DNA of 64,000 nucleotides. Source: Linanthus parryae (Eukaryota; Streptophyta; Magnoliopsida; Ericales; Polemoniaceae). The position numbers and the translations under genes were made by a program. The stretch spans positions 72,386,127-72,450,126 of the forward strand of contig JALGPY010000006.1 of NCBI GenBank assembly GCA_023055425.1. Direction: 5' to 3'. Numbering within the stretch: the first letter of the stretch is position 1; every line of letters begins with the position of its first letter. Positions 37,401-52,223 of this stretch are shown piece by piece. Under the pieces are notes generated by a model. The model did not search any database and had not been told where the DNA came from. It saw only the letters and a program-made list of their open reading frames with translations.

Positions 37401-40400
37401 AACAAAAATATTCCGCTACATTCTCTTCATCTCCCTGCTAGACTACAAGCTAGAACAACATGCAGCTCAATCAAGTATCAAAACGATGGACATAAATTTC
37501 AGACTTGAACAGATAGAGTGACCAGTAACAGTCATGCCTTGATCTTCCTTGTGGAATTTCGCTTCCCTGCATTTAAGATCTGACAACAAGCAACAATTTG
37601 AGAGGTTCAGCTCTCCAGTACAGACTCCCACCTTTTTTTCTATTTTCCATTTTTCCCCCTTTATCTTTCTCAAGAAGTCTATCATTGCTTTCATTAGCTT
37701 CAAGGAATTGTCCATAGATTAGACAATTCTACTCCCAATAATTTCATGACTCCATAAATTTCTTATTACATGATTACACCCAGACTAAGACCAACAAAGA
37801 GGTCCTGTCAGTAGCTGCCTTCCTTGAATAAGATCCATCTCTGCCTACTTTTACAGATTTGAAGAAATCAGAAAAGATCTAAAAGAAACAAGAAGTAAAA
37901 ACTTTTAATGAACATTCATTGAATAGATTATCTGGAGTTCTAGATCATTAATATTAACTTTTGTAGCAAAAAGTAAAATATATATGGGTAAAAGACACTG
38001 ACCACCCCTGAGTTTAGGAAAAATTCCACCCCGCTACCCTGTGTTTTGGAAAGACACTCCGCACCTTTTTTTGGATGGAGACTAACAGTTGGCTAACAGC
38101 ACGAAGAAAAAGACTATTTTACCCCTGAAATTTTATACAATTACACCTTATATATTACCCTAACCCTCTCTCTCCTTTATTTCTAACCCTGATCCATCTC
38201 TCTTCCCCATCTATCTCTCACAGCAGCCTCCCTCTTCTTCACCCCTCATCTTCATCCTTCGATTCCCAGATCCAAAACCCAAGCATAACGCCACCAGCTT
38301 CAGCAAATCGTCACTTTCAGATTAGCTCTCTGGTCTCTCTCTCTTCCTCCGACCACTATGGGATCCTCCCATTGAAGCAGCAGCTGCTAACGAATGTAGG
38401 GGGAAATCACCGCCAACGACCTCCTTCCTCTCTGTTGAACCCCCCTGAATCTGTTTTGCCACCATCTCTGGGTACCCTCTTGTTCGATCTGATTTCGATG
38501 GTGGGGGTCAATGGGTTGCGTTAGCTCCAAATGGGTAACCAAACCTCCCCCTCCTTCCAATCATCTACGTTGCACACTACCTGTTCGACGAAATGCCTCG
38601 GAGCAATTTGTCCCAGTTATTGAACGATGTCGTTAGTGGAAGCTGGAGAGGATCTGGGAAGAACTCGAGAAGGAGATTTGCGATGATGATGAAGAGAACG
38701 AGGTGGAGGGTTCAAGATGCAGCAATGATGGCGTTTTAGAGGAACAACCCAAGAAGGAATCTATGAAGAAGGTAGGATCCCAGAAAAAAAGCTGCTGCTT
38801 TTACCTTCAGATTCGGAAGATATACAGATGCAGACCCTGTTGCTGCTAGTTGGCCTGCTTGGCTTAGTACTGTTGCTGTTGAGGCTGTTGAAGGATGGTC
38901 ACCCCTGAGGCCAGACTTGTTTGAAACTGTAACCCAATTTCTTCACTTTTCTACATCTCTCCTCTTCTTCTGATAACCCAATTTCTTCTTCTTCTTCTTC
39001 TCTTGATTAAGTTTCATCTCAGTAGTGATACATTGCCTTGGTTGATTTGTGTTTTGACTGGGTTAAATTAGTACTTGTGTTGGTAATGGTGGTTTTGGTA
39101 GCTATTTCAGTGATTCTTGATGTTCTTGAATTTTGTTGTCATACACATGAAGTATGGTATCATTCTCAAGTTTCAAACTTTGATTGGACTCTTTGTAATG
39201 TCCTAGTTGGATTGGCTGAGATAACCTTCTTTGTTAATGAAGTTTTGGTTTATTAAATTTGCATATTTTGTGTGTTCTTGGTGTTCTTGATGTTTTGTAT
39301 TCAAAATGGACTATGTTTTTGGTGTTATATCTTTTTTTGGTGTTGGTCTTCTTGTTACTCTTGAAGATACAAATGGGCAAAAAAAAGGGGTAATATGGTC
39401 CGAAAAAATTCTATCATTCGCTTTTTAACAGAACCTAACAGAGAGGTGATAACTGTCCACGGAATATTCCGTTATTTGGGTGCGGATTGTCTTTTTCCAA
39501 AACACAGGGTAGCGGGGTGGAATTTTCCCTAAACTCAGGGGTGGTCAGTGTCTTTTACCCAATATATAAACATAAAATACAAATTAGACAGAAACAAGAA
39601 ATAATTCAATTATTCAAAGTTGAAAAAATAAAAAATGTGATCACCAAAATCTGAATATCAAGAACACCAATTCAGATATTCAAAGTGGAAAAAATAAATA
39701 ATGTGATCATCAAAATCTGAACATCAAGCACACCGTCAAAAATTATTCTTTTTTCCTGCTTTTGGAAATAATCATCATCACTATTCAGCAGTGAACAAGG
39801 ATATAACATCTGGTATGACCATTCAGTTGTTCTCCCTTTTACTTAAAACAACTTAAAGCGCCATAAAGCAGCAACCTGAAACTTAATGTGTTGTACAGTA
39901 GCTTGCACATTCATGTATCATCTTTCAAATCGGTGAATGGAATGTATGCTTCCAGTAAGATTTTAATAAAAGAAACCACCCGACAACAGGGCTTTTTGAA
40001 CCCCATCATTCACCATATATCTCACGCAAGCTGGCCAACAACACACACACCCAACCTCACGCCTACACTTGTCGCAGGCATAGTTGTCAGAATCTTACGA
40101 TTCACGATTCGTATCCTACGATTCAACTCGATTCACCCTTGAAACGATGCGAATCCCTTTGTGAATCTTTAATGGGCAAAAAATTATTTGAATCCCGATT
40201 CAAGAGTCCGAATCTTACGATTGAGTTGCGATTCAGACCGATTCTACGATTCACCTTTGATTCATCTGAAGGTATAATTGAGTTGTCGTGTCACTATAAG
40301 AAATAATACTTCCCACACTATTTCCTACATTTATGTCTGTTTTCCAACAAGCATTTACTAGTGCATTTTTCTCAAGTCTAAGGCTAATAGTTTTCTATTA

Positions 40401-43400
40401 TTTTCAATCTCCTAGGTATGTCTCCACATCCCTATCTTTTTATTAGAGTATTCTTTATCTTTTAGATGTGCGAAACTCCTAATCACTAATTATTGATGCG
40501 AGTTTCCAATGATTTGTGCTTTCTTTTTGTAAAAAGTATGAATATTCTGTTCACCAATGTTATAGATTTATGAAATATTTTATTATATCTACATAAAAAT
40601 ATTGCAAGCCGAATCTTTACGATACACGATTCGATTCGATTTACGATTCAGTGAAGGTGAATATCGATTCGCTATTTGAATCCCAATTCGACAACTATGG
40701 TCGCAGGGGAGATTAACCACCAACTCACATTGATAGTCGGGAAAGGACAAAAAAGCGCCAAATAACTATGTTTTTTGCTTTTGTTGCACATTCAGGTAGT
40801 AGCACCAGACAGTGTAATGATTCCAGCTGAAACCGAAAGTTCCATTGTGAAATCCTAGTTTCACCTATAGTTTGCCAATACATGTCAAATCGTCATCAAA
40901 ACTTAAGCTAATATAACTAATTGGATATTCACTGTCGTCTGTAGCTAACCCTGCTGTGAAGGTGATCCAAAATGTGCGGCCTGGATTGCACAGGGACTAA
41001 ACTGTGAGCTTTCCAAACTTCCAGCTTCAGGAACCACAAAATTGGTAGAAGTGCCGACTTAGGGATACATCACTCAACCATTCGTTTTGCTCAACTCGTT
41101 TCTGGAAAGTGGTGGCAAAGATATGAGTGATTTCTTACAATTTAAGTGTTCAGGACTTTTTAGTTAGCATGTAGTTTGTTTCCCACTAAATTAATTATTT
41201 CCGGTATCAAGTGAGTGCAACGAATAGCAGGTGCTAATGCCTCGTTGGGTCAATTTGGTTGGGAAATATCACAAATTAAATTTCCAACGCAGTGTGTCAA
41301 AGTAGAATGTAAATTGTGCAACTAATCTTGATAACTACATGGAGCTCTAAATAAACAGTTATAAGTCTGTTGTAGGTGTAATTACTGACTTAGATGATAC
41401 GTTGCCACATCCACAGTAAAAGTGGCAGTACATGGTGCAACAAGAAGCAATATTTTGAATTTGAAACATTATGTAAAGTAACAGAGGCATGAAAAACATT
41501 AGCTATTACCTATACCGATACGGATATTGCGTAGGGCAAGAAAAACACCAAGAGGAGACCCAACAGCAAAAAACGTATCGACCTGCCATAAAAAATGAAC
41601 AAAGAAGGAACATTAATAACAATTTCCCAGATTCATTGATACAGAACTTAATAAAACTACAGATGTAAATGCTAGCAATTAAAGAGCAAAGAGGAAAAAC
41701 TATTCTCATGTTTGAGTATGATGAAGTTTAAGACAAATCAAGAATTAACACACCTACAAAAATAACTACAGCACTACGTGAAAGAAGTCCTAATGCAATA
41801 GACCACAAACATGCAGTACATAGTGGCCCGAGCGTATTTTGAATTCTGCAAGAAGTTAATTTGTAACACGCAAGTCGGAGTCTTGAAGAGTCACTCGTTT
41901 TTTTAGTGGGCCACAAACTCGACCTACATGGCAGCCTGAAATTGATATTTTCCATAATCCTGAAAAACCTTGTGCTGAGGAAAAATACCTTGAACTCTAA
42001 CTTTGTGTAATGTATGTAAGGTGTATATATCTTTGCCATTTTATCTTGCCGGCATGGATGTTCTTCCAAATCAGAGTGACTGGTAACAGTTCTGGACTCC
42101 CCGCATTTTCCTAGACATCACGCAACAAATCCCAATTTCATTTCAGCAACATATGCAATAACCAAATAAAAAACAGCGGAGCATAAATCAGCATATCATC
42201 AATCAGTGGGATGCCCAATTATGATACTAAAATCTCCGTGTACCTTGATTCTTACACTGAGATTCCAATTCTCCTATCCTTGCTCTCAGCGAATCAAGCT
42301 GCCAAAGAAAGAATTTTCACTTAATAGAAGAAAAAAATAAAAAGTGAATACACAGGAGTCGTAGAGTACCACCTCTTTCTTTAGCAATTTGACTGTTTCG
42401 TCTTCATTGTTCTCCTTGACCTCATCAGAAAATTCTCCTATATCACCACCGCTGTCCTCCACGCAAGAAACCAGACCTCGGGAATCAGCAATCTGTTTTT
42501 CGGCATCTTTCTGCAGTAATGATACGTCCTGTTTTTCATTAAGGTTGGTAGCTCCTACATAAGGTTCTTCAACAGCTGGTGTGACGGGGAAACCAACTAG
42601 AACAGAAGGATCTTCTGCACACTCTGGCTCCAAAACTGGTGAAGTTGATTGCTCACTCTGATTGTCCATTTCATTGGAAGTGCGCATACTCTTGTCTTCT
42701 TCAACCGCTGATCCGTGCTTGTCCTCGCTGGACATGGAATTGCACTCTTCATCTGCATTGTTTTCCTTGTACATCCAATCCATTGGAAATGGGGATGACA
42801 AATTCTCCTGATGGCAAAGAATGTCATACGAGAGAACACTTCCCAGCGAATGACCATACAACGAAACCTAAAAGAGAAGAGCATAGCCAATGAAGTCTCA
42901 GATGAATCAGAAACATGATAAATGAAAATCCATAGAGGAAAGAGGTTGCTTTTCAGCTATCCATATACCTTGCCATCATAACCAGGATTCCTTTTCAGAA
43001 ACTTAAGATAAAGTTTGTTCAGTTGGTTTGAGACCTGGCAGAAAACGTCACCGAATTAATGTCTGAAGCACTACAATATGCTGGAAGAAAGACAAGCATA
43101 ATCTTGGTCCATCAATTGTGCTAAAAGAGGAACAACAGCAAAAAAGGGTTAACTTAGGGCACACTAACACAGTCTTTTCTATCTCTGGTTTAAAGACCAG
43201 TTTGCGTGGACTTTGGCTTTGCCCCTACCCTCACACCAAATTCAAATGGAGTACATAAGGCTTTCTTCCTTAAGCTGCTGCTATACATAGCACATTAGCA
43301 TGCAATAGCATTTTTGCCAGATTACTTGCATAAAACCAGGAAAGCAGATAGTATCTGATTCTGTTATTACATTTAGTTTGGTTTGACTTCAAAAAACAAG

Positions 43401-46400
43401 GTTTTTCTCATGGACGAGGTTTTAGCTGAGATGTGATGATGCAAAGGGTGACAAGGAAGTTTTGTTCTTTAACAGCATGTGAGCATACGGAAAGACCCTT
43501 ATCTGTCAATGACAGAAGACAAAGCCGCCACACCAAAGGATACGCAGGACGCAGCTTGACACAAATGAAAAAATATATGTATATGTACATATATATAGGT
43601 TCAAAGTCTTAGCTACTAACAGTTTATCTAGATAGAGTATAGCCCTACATCTCATGAGGGTAAAAATAATATTTCTCTTTTCAACATTCAATAGAACAAA
43701 TCCAAGATTGATGCCTTCTTATGTCAGATAACTTGCCAACGTAGAATGTAAAATGCTAGATGGGGAGTATTTCCAACTATTTGATAGAATTAGAAGAATG
43801 AAACAATGACATGCTTTAGCAAAAATTAATTTTATACCGAATTTATAATATCCTGGCAGTAGATGGGACTCATGTAATACAATACATCATGGACTGTTGC
43901 GCTTAGCATCACACGCAATCCCCGTACGCCATCTAACGTAATTCTTTCAACTGCTGATTCACCACTAAGCTTCAAGCCTCTACGCCACTACAAAAGAGAA
44001 ACAGGGAATACAATGATCAGTAATAGCAACTCTAAGCGTCCTAGGATAAGAGAAGAATAGACAGGTTACAAAGAATAAGCTGGATATAAATGATATCTAG
44101 AGAAATGGAGCGCCATTTTGGCTCAAATCATGAAATGCCAAGAATAAAGTTGCCCACTTCACTTGCAGCTAAAGAACTCATCATTGGACTGCTACAAGAC
44201 TAGTCAACACTCAAAGACAACCAGAAGTAGTTCACCCCCACTGGAGCTCGACATAAATGGTTCATCATTCTTTAGTAACAGCTTCGTATCATCGACAAGA
44301 TGAAAGTTTGTGGTCTTGAATAACGTATCAACGTGATTTACAGACAGAAAGAAAAGCCAATTGCCAATAATTTTTGCATTGTACCGATTTGTAGGTCTCC
44401 ATTATTCCTGAACCTCTTACACTTTAACAGAATTATATACTAAAGAACCTAGACAAGTTGCAACTTGAGAAAGGCTTGAAATCCCACAAGGATTTTATCG
44501 TCCTCGGTCAGAAATCAGAAGTACAGCATAAAGGAAATTAAAGAACTCATGACAGATTGTAATCCTCTGACCTGACATGGGATGAAAAGGACTCTCTTGT
44601 TGCTGCGTTGATAAGTAGTTAGGTGGCGTTCAGCAAGACCAGCTGTGATATGACGGAAATTGGTAACATCATCCACTAGATTAGACTTCTCCAATCTTTG
44701 ACCAATACCATGAACCATAAACACCAAATGTCGAACTGGCACCTACAAAACATTGGAAATTCCAACCATGGGCATCAATTGCCAGGCAAGATGAAACCAA
44801 ACCATGTAAGATGAACAGAAACAAGTGCACACGAAGGAGAAGAAGTTGTCTGTGTACGATATACATCATTTTGATCCGCATATTTTGTTCAGTGGTGATA
44901 GCAAATATTATAATTCACATATTCAATTATATGGATTGTATGCAAAAAAATGGTGCTACTCCTGAAAAAAAAAAGAGATTGATGGTCTAAGGGCTCCACA
45001 AGTCAAGTAAATGTTATGTGATCTACAAAAAAAATAGTCAAACAGAAATCAGTGAAGACTTCAGTGATTTACTCTTGTTAATTCCTATAAGCATTTAACT
45101 ATTTTCTCTTCATTCAGAGAACTAGAAGTTTAATGTTTTCCTTATGCCAAAAAGTGGACTACCTAATACTATTCACTGTGCAAATGCATTCACTTTTGTC
45201 TAGTAATTTAAGTTTAAGGCTTCGGAAAATTACAAACTTTCGGAGTGTCATCATCAAACTGATGTGGTTCCCGAGCCATTTAAAACAAGAAGGAGAGCAT
45301 GTGCACCATGATTCCAGAGTCAATTATGGAACAATATTGTCCAGTATCATGTTCACCGTATGGTCCGTATCTTACATAAGGCAGTGACGTCTACCTGTGT
45401 TCCACGTCTTCTTTGGTATCTTTTTAAATCATATACCAACCTCAACATGCACCAATTACCTTTCTAGCACGAAAATTGAGGTTCGCAAAAATTTACATGA
45501 TTGAACAGCCTAAAAGAGGTCTATGAACATTTATCTGTTTAGACCATCTTGTAGATTATCCCAAGTCTGTCCTACGCGCCATAGCAAGTCTTAAGGTCTT
45601 CCCGCAAAGTATTAACATTTTTTTGAAGGGGAACTACATCGATACAACATATTAATGATGCACTCCTCCCATCTCCTTGCTCAAGTTCTTCATGTAACTC
45701 GCACCTAAACCAATACCTCCTTAAGTGTAATTGATCAATATAACTGATTCTGCTCTAGCTCTGCAATGGAGAGCATTTATCTTTACGTGACCATATCTTG
45801 GAATTTGTTCCCAGTCGTGCCAGGACCATAAGTACATGGGTTGTCCAAGCACCATCAACTCATCGCATTGATTGAAAATACTCCAAGGGATTTCCAACTT
45901 TTTCTGACCATCATTGCATAACATTTGAGCCCCTGTCTTGCTCGTGCTCTCCAGGGATTCTAGCATATCTCAGCTTCTGGGCCAAAATCCCATGATAAGA
46001 GTGATTACTCCTCTTCCCTTGTTACTCTGACGGGTGGGAAGTACAGAGTGCATATATAGAGTGATTACTCCTCTTCCCTTGTTACTCTGATGAGTGGGAA
46101 GTACAGAGTGCATATCTTATTGGATAAATAGGTACTACAGTGAGTAGGAGTAGCAATAGTAGATTAACAGAGCCCAAATTAATCTATGTTGGAGAGGCAG
46201 AGTGCTAGTGCAACTAGGTGCTGGGTTTTCTTTTGGATTGATGAGAAAATTTACATTATTTTTATTCCATGGTGAGGAGCCTCCTTATGTTGGTGGAAAT
46301 TCAGGTCAAGCTAGACTAAAATCACTTCATGGCAAGATACCATCAATAGGCCACCAGTACGGCCTCAATGCGATCTGAGAACCCTCAACCACCAGCCTTG

Positions 46401-49400
46401 ATCATGAAAACTAAAAGTTTCTAGCACCCTATGAAGAGGGTCAATTGTTCCAGATCAGCTTACCAGCCATTTCCTTAGAATCCAAGCTACACGATTTTAA
46501 ATGTTGTTTGTGGACATGAAAAAGGATATGGTTCCCGTAGCCAATGTAGGATCCAAGTATGTTCTGCAGATCATCATCCAGCGATGGAGGATTCGATTCT
46601 TCTTTCACTTGATACATTCCTTTGATAAGATGAATAACTAGGTTGTTTCTCTTTTAGAGTTTACATTAACAATAGTATTTGATTCTCAATAAAGTTCTTT
46701 AATTAGGGAAGGTACCTGCGAACAATAGTCATCCATTTCCTCCTCCTTCTGCTGGCGTAGTTCATCCTGCAGAAACACACAACAAAAGTGGCAGATGTAG
46801 ACTTCTTCAGCAGCACAAGATAATTACAATTTGCATTAGAACCTTGTATGGAGTGCAGATGAAACAAAAATTCAGAGAGCTGAAGAATAGATGAAATTTG
46901 AGGCAACTTAAGTGGATTGTAATTTGTACAGGTAGAGAGAAAGACATAAAATCCTACAAATTCCAGAACCATGATGGATGCTCAAAAAGAGGTATACAGA
47001 CATGAATTACCACGGTGAAATGTGACAAATTGGGATCAGCATGATTCTCAGCAAACTCAGGTTCTAGAAACGATTATCAAACCAAAACTTTACTTTTTCC
47101 AGATATAATAAAGAAGTGGGGAACAAAAAGAAGCTAACAACGCTACAAATTGTTACAGCACATGGATACCAGGAAAAATTTGATATGCAGCACGGCCAGA
47201 GGAAGATACCAACTAAATGGCACTCCCTCCATGCCATAATAAGTGTCCCTTTTTAAAACCCCAACTTTTTAAGGGGCATGCATTAAGTGCACACTTGATT
47301 GAATTTTGTAATGATATTGACACGATTGTCCCTCTTCTTTCTATTCCAACACTAGTATAATTACTTTTTATTGGTCATTTTCGTCAATGTGTCCACTTTC
47401 AAACATAATAAATAGAAGTGGACAACCCCAAAATAGAAAAGTGGACACTGGTTCTAGGATGGAGGGAGTACTAATTTGAAGGCGGCGGGTGGAATCCTAT
47501 ATTACTTCGACTATCTTGTCAAGCTCATGTTGAGGGTTCAGAAAGGAAAACAAGAAAAGCTGCCAAATAAGATAACAACCTCATAGCTACGGAATATCGT
47601 TCAAGGCAGTGAATCAACTCCATTATGAACCCCATGATGAGAAATATTTTCTGGAGGAATCCTGCTTCTAAAAGACCCATCAAGCTTATTACTGATAAGT
47701 GATAACCTTCTTTATAAAGCTAAATTAAACGGTGGAATGAGGCTTAGAAATTTCGGATGGTTCAATAAAGCCCTGATGCTGGGAAACTGATAACCAACAA
47801 ATCTCTGTTAGTAAACATAGACTAGATACTTCAAGTGTAGCCCCCAGCTTCTCCAATGGCCTCTCATGGGCCTAGAGCAGCCTTTAGTTTAAAGGAACTC
47901 TCACCAAAGAAAGTTTTGTCGGGAAAATTGGAAATGAGAACAGTATAAATGCGGGAACTTGCATTTCTGGACTTCTCTACCCCCTGGAAGTGCTCAAGAC
48001 ATTTGGGTTCAATAATTTATACAGGCATGGATCTTGGATGGAAATTCCAAAAGTTCAGTGCCTCCTTCTCTGCTTTTCTGTCGAGGAGTATATGCGCCCT
48101 CAAACTCTTTGATATTCCTCAGGGCGATAGAATCATATGGCTTTTCACCAAAAACAGGAGAATACTCAACACGGTCAAGATACCGATTCTATAAATAGAA
48201 GGACAATCCAGTCTACTTTCCTGCATGTTACTTCCATCACCATGAGGCCACAAATCCAGACCCCATTTGGGGAAAGCTTTGGGACTCCTCATTCCGGAAA
48301 AGCTTAAGCTATTCCTCTGAAAATGCCCACAAGAGGTTCTGCCAGTAAATGCCTAGTTATCCAAAGTCAAAAAGAGTATGCAGGAACTCTGCCATCTTCG
48401 CAATCCAGAAACGATCAGGCACCTCTTCCTTGTTTGCCCAGAGACTGCTCGTGTTTGGTTTGCCTCCCAGCTCTCCTAAGCCAATCAATTTCAGGAATGG
48501 CTATCCCCATGGATACCTAATAGATCAAAGGATGGGGTTCTTCCTCTGCAAATATTCTACATCATCTGGGCATATGGGAAAGTATGAACGAGGTTGTTTT
48601 CAACGACCAAGCCTGGAGCCTAAGCAAATCACTTGCCCTTAGTATCAATACTTGATCTTAAACTGTTTGACTCATAAAGGCAATCCCATCCAAGTTTGCA
48701 TGCCCTCGCTGCGATCCACACGAAGGACACCTCTTTGTCTGACAGCTTTTGATATTTTGCTGGGATCTCAGAGAGCTGCGTATGATTTGCTAGAATTAAC
48801 AATTTTCGGCTGAGGAGCTTGATTATTGTGGTACCAGAAGCGCATTTACATGCACGAGATGTCACGTAGTTCTTGGACATCCATTTTGGTTTTAGATGCC
48901 TGCGTTTAGGTTCTGTACCATGGAATGTTTTAACAGTGGCTGCCGCTTCGCAGACGATTATTTTTGGTTAGCTCGGTCCCTTGTACTCTTCTATTATCAA
49001 TGAAGTTCTATGTCTTTGGCCAAAGAATGTATCTCTAGACATGATTTATCTCTATTTTCTTTCTGCATGGCATGCCGTGCTCTTTTTCTATGAAGTATTA
49101 CACGAATAATAATCCAATTTCGGATTCCTTTTAAATACTAATAGAGTAGGTTCTGCTTATACTGAATGTTACAGATTTCTTGCTCACACAAGCTCGTCAT
49201 ATTTAGGTGTGATTTCCTCTGAGCCAAGCTGTACACCAAAACAAAATTCAGGACATAGCAATGGTAAGAAAACTATTCAGCAGCGTGAAAAGTAGATTAT
49301 TTGCCTAGTTTCGGATAGTACATTTTTTTGGTTTATTTTTTATGATTTTACGTCAACCACAGTCACGAGGAGATAAAACTGCATTCCTCACCACTAAGTT

Positions 49401-52186
49401 TTAAGGCTTACCGTTTAAAGTTGTATTTATTCTGGCACTTGCTTAAGCATATCAACATTAAAAATGTAAGGAAAAACGGACCTGAGTCGGTTTGGAAGCC
49501 TGAGATGCGGCATATCCACGCCTTAACATGATACCATGTCCTCTTAAACTTATCACACTAGAAAAACCCGAGGCATTAACATTTAGCCAAGCCTCCCAAG
49601 TATCATCTTCTCCAGTGAACAGAGCATGCAGTCCCTAGATGCATGATAAAGAGATAGACATGTGAGCGTGACATAATAAATTTAGAACACACACATCTTA
49701 TATGATATACACAAGAAAACACCATACCGGGCTGGAACCTTGCAAATCAACGCGGGCTGCAAAAAGTCCTGACGGCTGGAATGTCCTCCGCCGCCAAACC
49801 TAAAGATCATAAGGAAACTTCAATAACCTTGTTATTAGATATTTTGGCTCCTAATTCATTTGGCCCACGACTTTCAAATTTGTTATGATAACTACATAAA
49901 AAATACAATGGAGAAAGTTTAATCCACAAACCTTTTGCACTTCCCAAAGAATACGGCATTCTCTATAATTAGCATAAACAAGCATTTGAAGAATTATCCT
50001 AAGTATTTCCGTATTTTTCTTTTGGTTATAGCGGATACTGTAGTGATATCCTTCTTTCTACATATCTTTCGTTACTGATGTCCTAGTCCTAGTAGCCTAG
50101 CAGTGCCATCGTAAACAAGCAACCTACAAGAAGCTGAGATCTCGGGTTCAGCATTGCCCGGCCCTGGTGAGGTAGATTAAATTTCCTCGTAGTTTTTGTG
50201 GATATATATACTTCTTCTAGCTAAATGATAATATAAAGCAATCGCCATTTATAGCTTCTGTTCCCTCATATGTAATAAAATTGAGATATCAGTGACGCAA
50301 TGTCTTTTCTGGTCCAAATATTTCGATACAAAGAAGTTAGAGCATCTCCAACCATTATCTCCATTTTTTCCTCCATTCTCCATTTCTAATTTGGAAAAAA
50401 TAGAGCAGCCTCCAACCATTCTACCTCCATTTCTCCATTTCTCCAAATCATAAAATAATATATATCTCCATTTCTCCATTTATGGAGAATGGAGATTTCA
50501 GTCTCCAATGGTTAACACCAAAACTCCTTCAAAAAATTTTAATGCTAGTTTTCAACATAACTTTTAGCAATTTAATTTCAATACGATAATCTAAATTACA
50601 AATTTAATTAAAGCATACATCAGATGATTAAAATTTCACACAACACATCTCATTCACCATCATTTTTCAGTTTGATCACGCATATCCCACAAGTGTGCAA
50701 TGAGTCTTCTTCGTATCTCATGAGGCTCACCCTCATTTATCAAATCTCGATGGCGACCAAGGAAATCCATGAATGTTGTCCTGTTATATTCTCTGGAAAG
50801 CACAACAGGAGGCCCCGAAGATGATAATTCGTAGTCTTGGTTAGTGGGTTGTTGCTCATCATCAAAAGTGTAACCCATTCAGATATTGATCGCGTTCTTG
50901 TTCCACTATCATGTTATGCATTATAATGCAAGCTAGCATAATTTCATGTAAATCATTTTTATCCCGAAAACGAGCTCCTCCTCTTACGATTGCAAATCGA
51001 GCCTGAAGGACCCCATGGTTCAAGCTACATATGCGACTTCTTAGGTGGAGGAAGTCCGAAATAAATTATCATTTCATGTGCTTTCTTAGAATCGTTTTCG
51101 ATGTTTTTATTTTTAACCATGTATTTCATTTTCATGTAATGTCTCTATGTTTTTGTTTTTGTAATATTTTTATTTAATAATATTTTTATGTCTTCACGTC
51201 TTTATATTAATGTTTTGTCGGAAAATGTTAATTTTATTTTTATTTATAAGTTGATAGAATGAATATAAACTTATATTATTATTTTTATTCGTAATAGTTA
51301 ACAATTGTCAATATATCATACTTTTGCCAATAATATATATGTTTTAAGTCACTAATATACACAATTAGAGTTAAATTATTCATTTTACACGCTAATCGAT
51401 GAAATGGAGATTTTTTTGGAGAAATGGAGGATGGTTGGAGATGAACATCTCTACCTCCAAATAAATGGAGAAAAAATAGAGAATGGAGAAATGGAGATTT
51501 TTTGGTCAAACATGGTTGGAGGCCCAAAAAAATCTCCATTTCTTTTGGAGATATAGAGAAATGGAGATTTGAGGTTGGAGACTAAAATCTTCAAAAAAAA
51601 TCACCAAATATGGAGTAATAGAGGATGGTTGGAGATGCTCTTAGCTACACAACTTTCCTCAAGGATTGGGCCCCGGAAGCCAAAGATGATCAACAGAAGT
51701 CCTGCCAACTAAAGTACTGCTGTATCGGACCTACTTATTTAATGACTGAAGCAACACTGATAATAAATTATTTTAACTATATCGGACCTTGCTGCGGTAA
51801 GCAAACTCCAACTGCTCACCAACATCTTCACGGAGTGGAAGCCAATCAAGGCTCCCTTTACGAGCAAACCAATGACCTCTCAGAACTCGTCGGTTTTCTC
51901 CACTCCAATAAACAGGAAAGCAATGCCGTTTCACCAAATCTACCTGCAAGAAGTATTCACAAAGGTGATGCGTCAAACAATTATTGGTGGTATTTGTCTT
52001 ATCTACAAACACGACAAATAGGTAAGCATAGACATGCAAACTAAGAAATAGTGGATAGGTTCTCAACTATGACTCATTATAATTGCTTTTATACAGATAA
52101 GTCGATTTCAATTCGTGAATTTTAAGCTATAAACGGTAAAGAAGATAAACAAACAAACATTAAGATTAAAAGTCAAGTGTGTGCTA

Positions 52187-52223
<37 letters not shown>

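Noticed and set aside
45721..45966. 81-codon minus frame in SGR2 intron 7
   Set aside because: No recognisable domain, not conserved with SGR2, and exons 7 and 8 join in phase without it.
48323..48642. Two plus-strand frames in intron 6
   Set aside because: These are shifted readings of the LINE zinc-binding region. The real signal is in another frame (LLIPEKLKLFLWK, TIRHLFLVCPE).
51720..51790. Repeated TATCGGACC near the exon 4 donor as a possible duplicated splice site
   Set aside because: Only nine bases repeat, and the exon 4 frame and family match fix the donor at 51787/51788.
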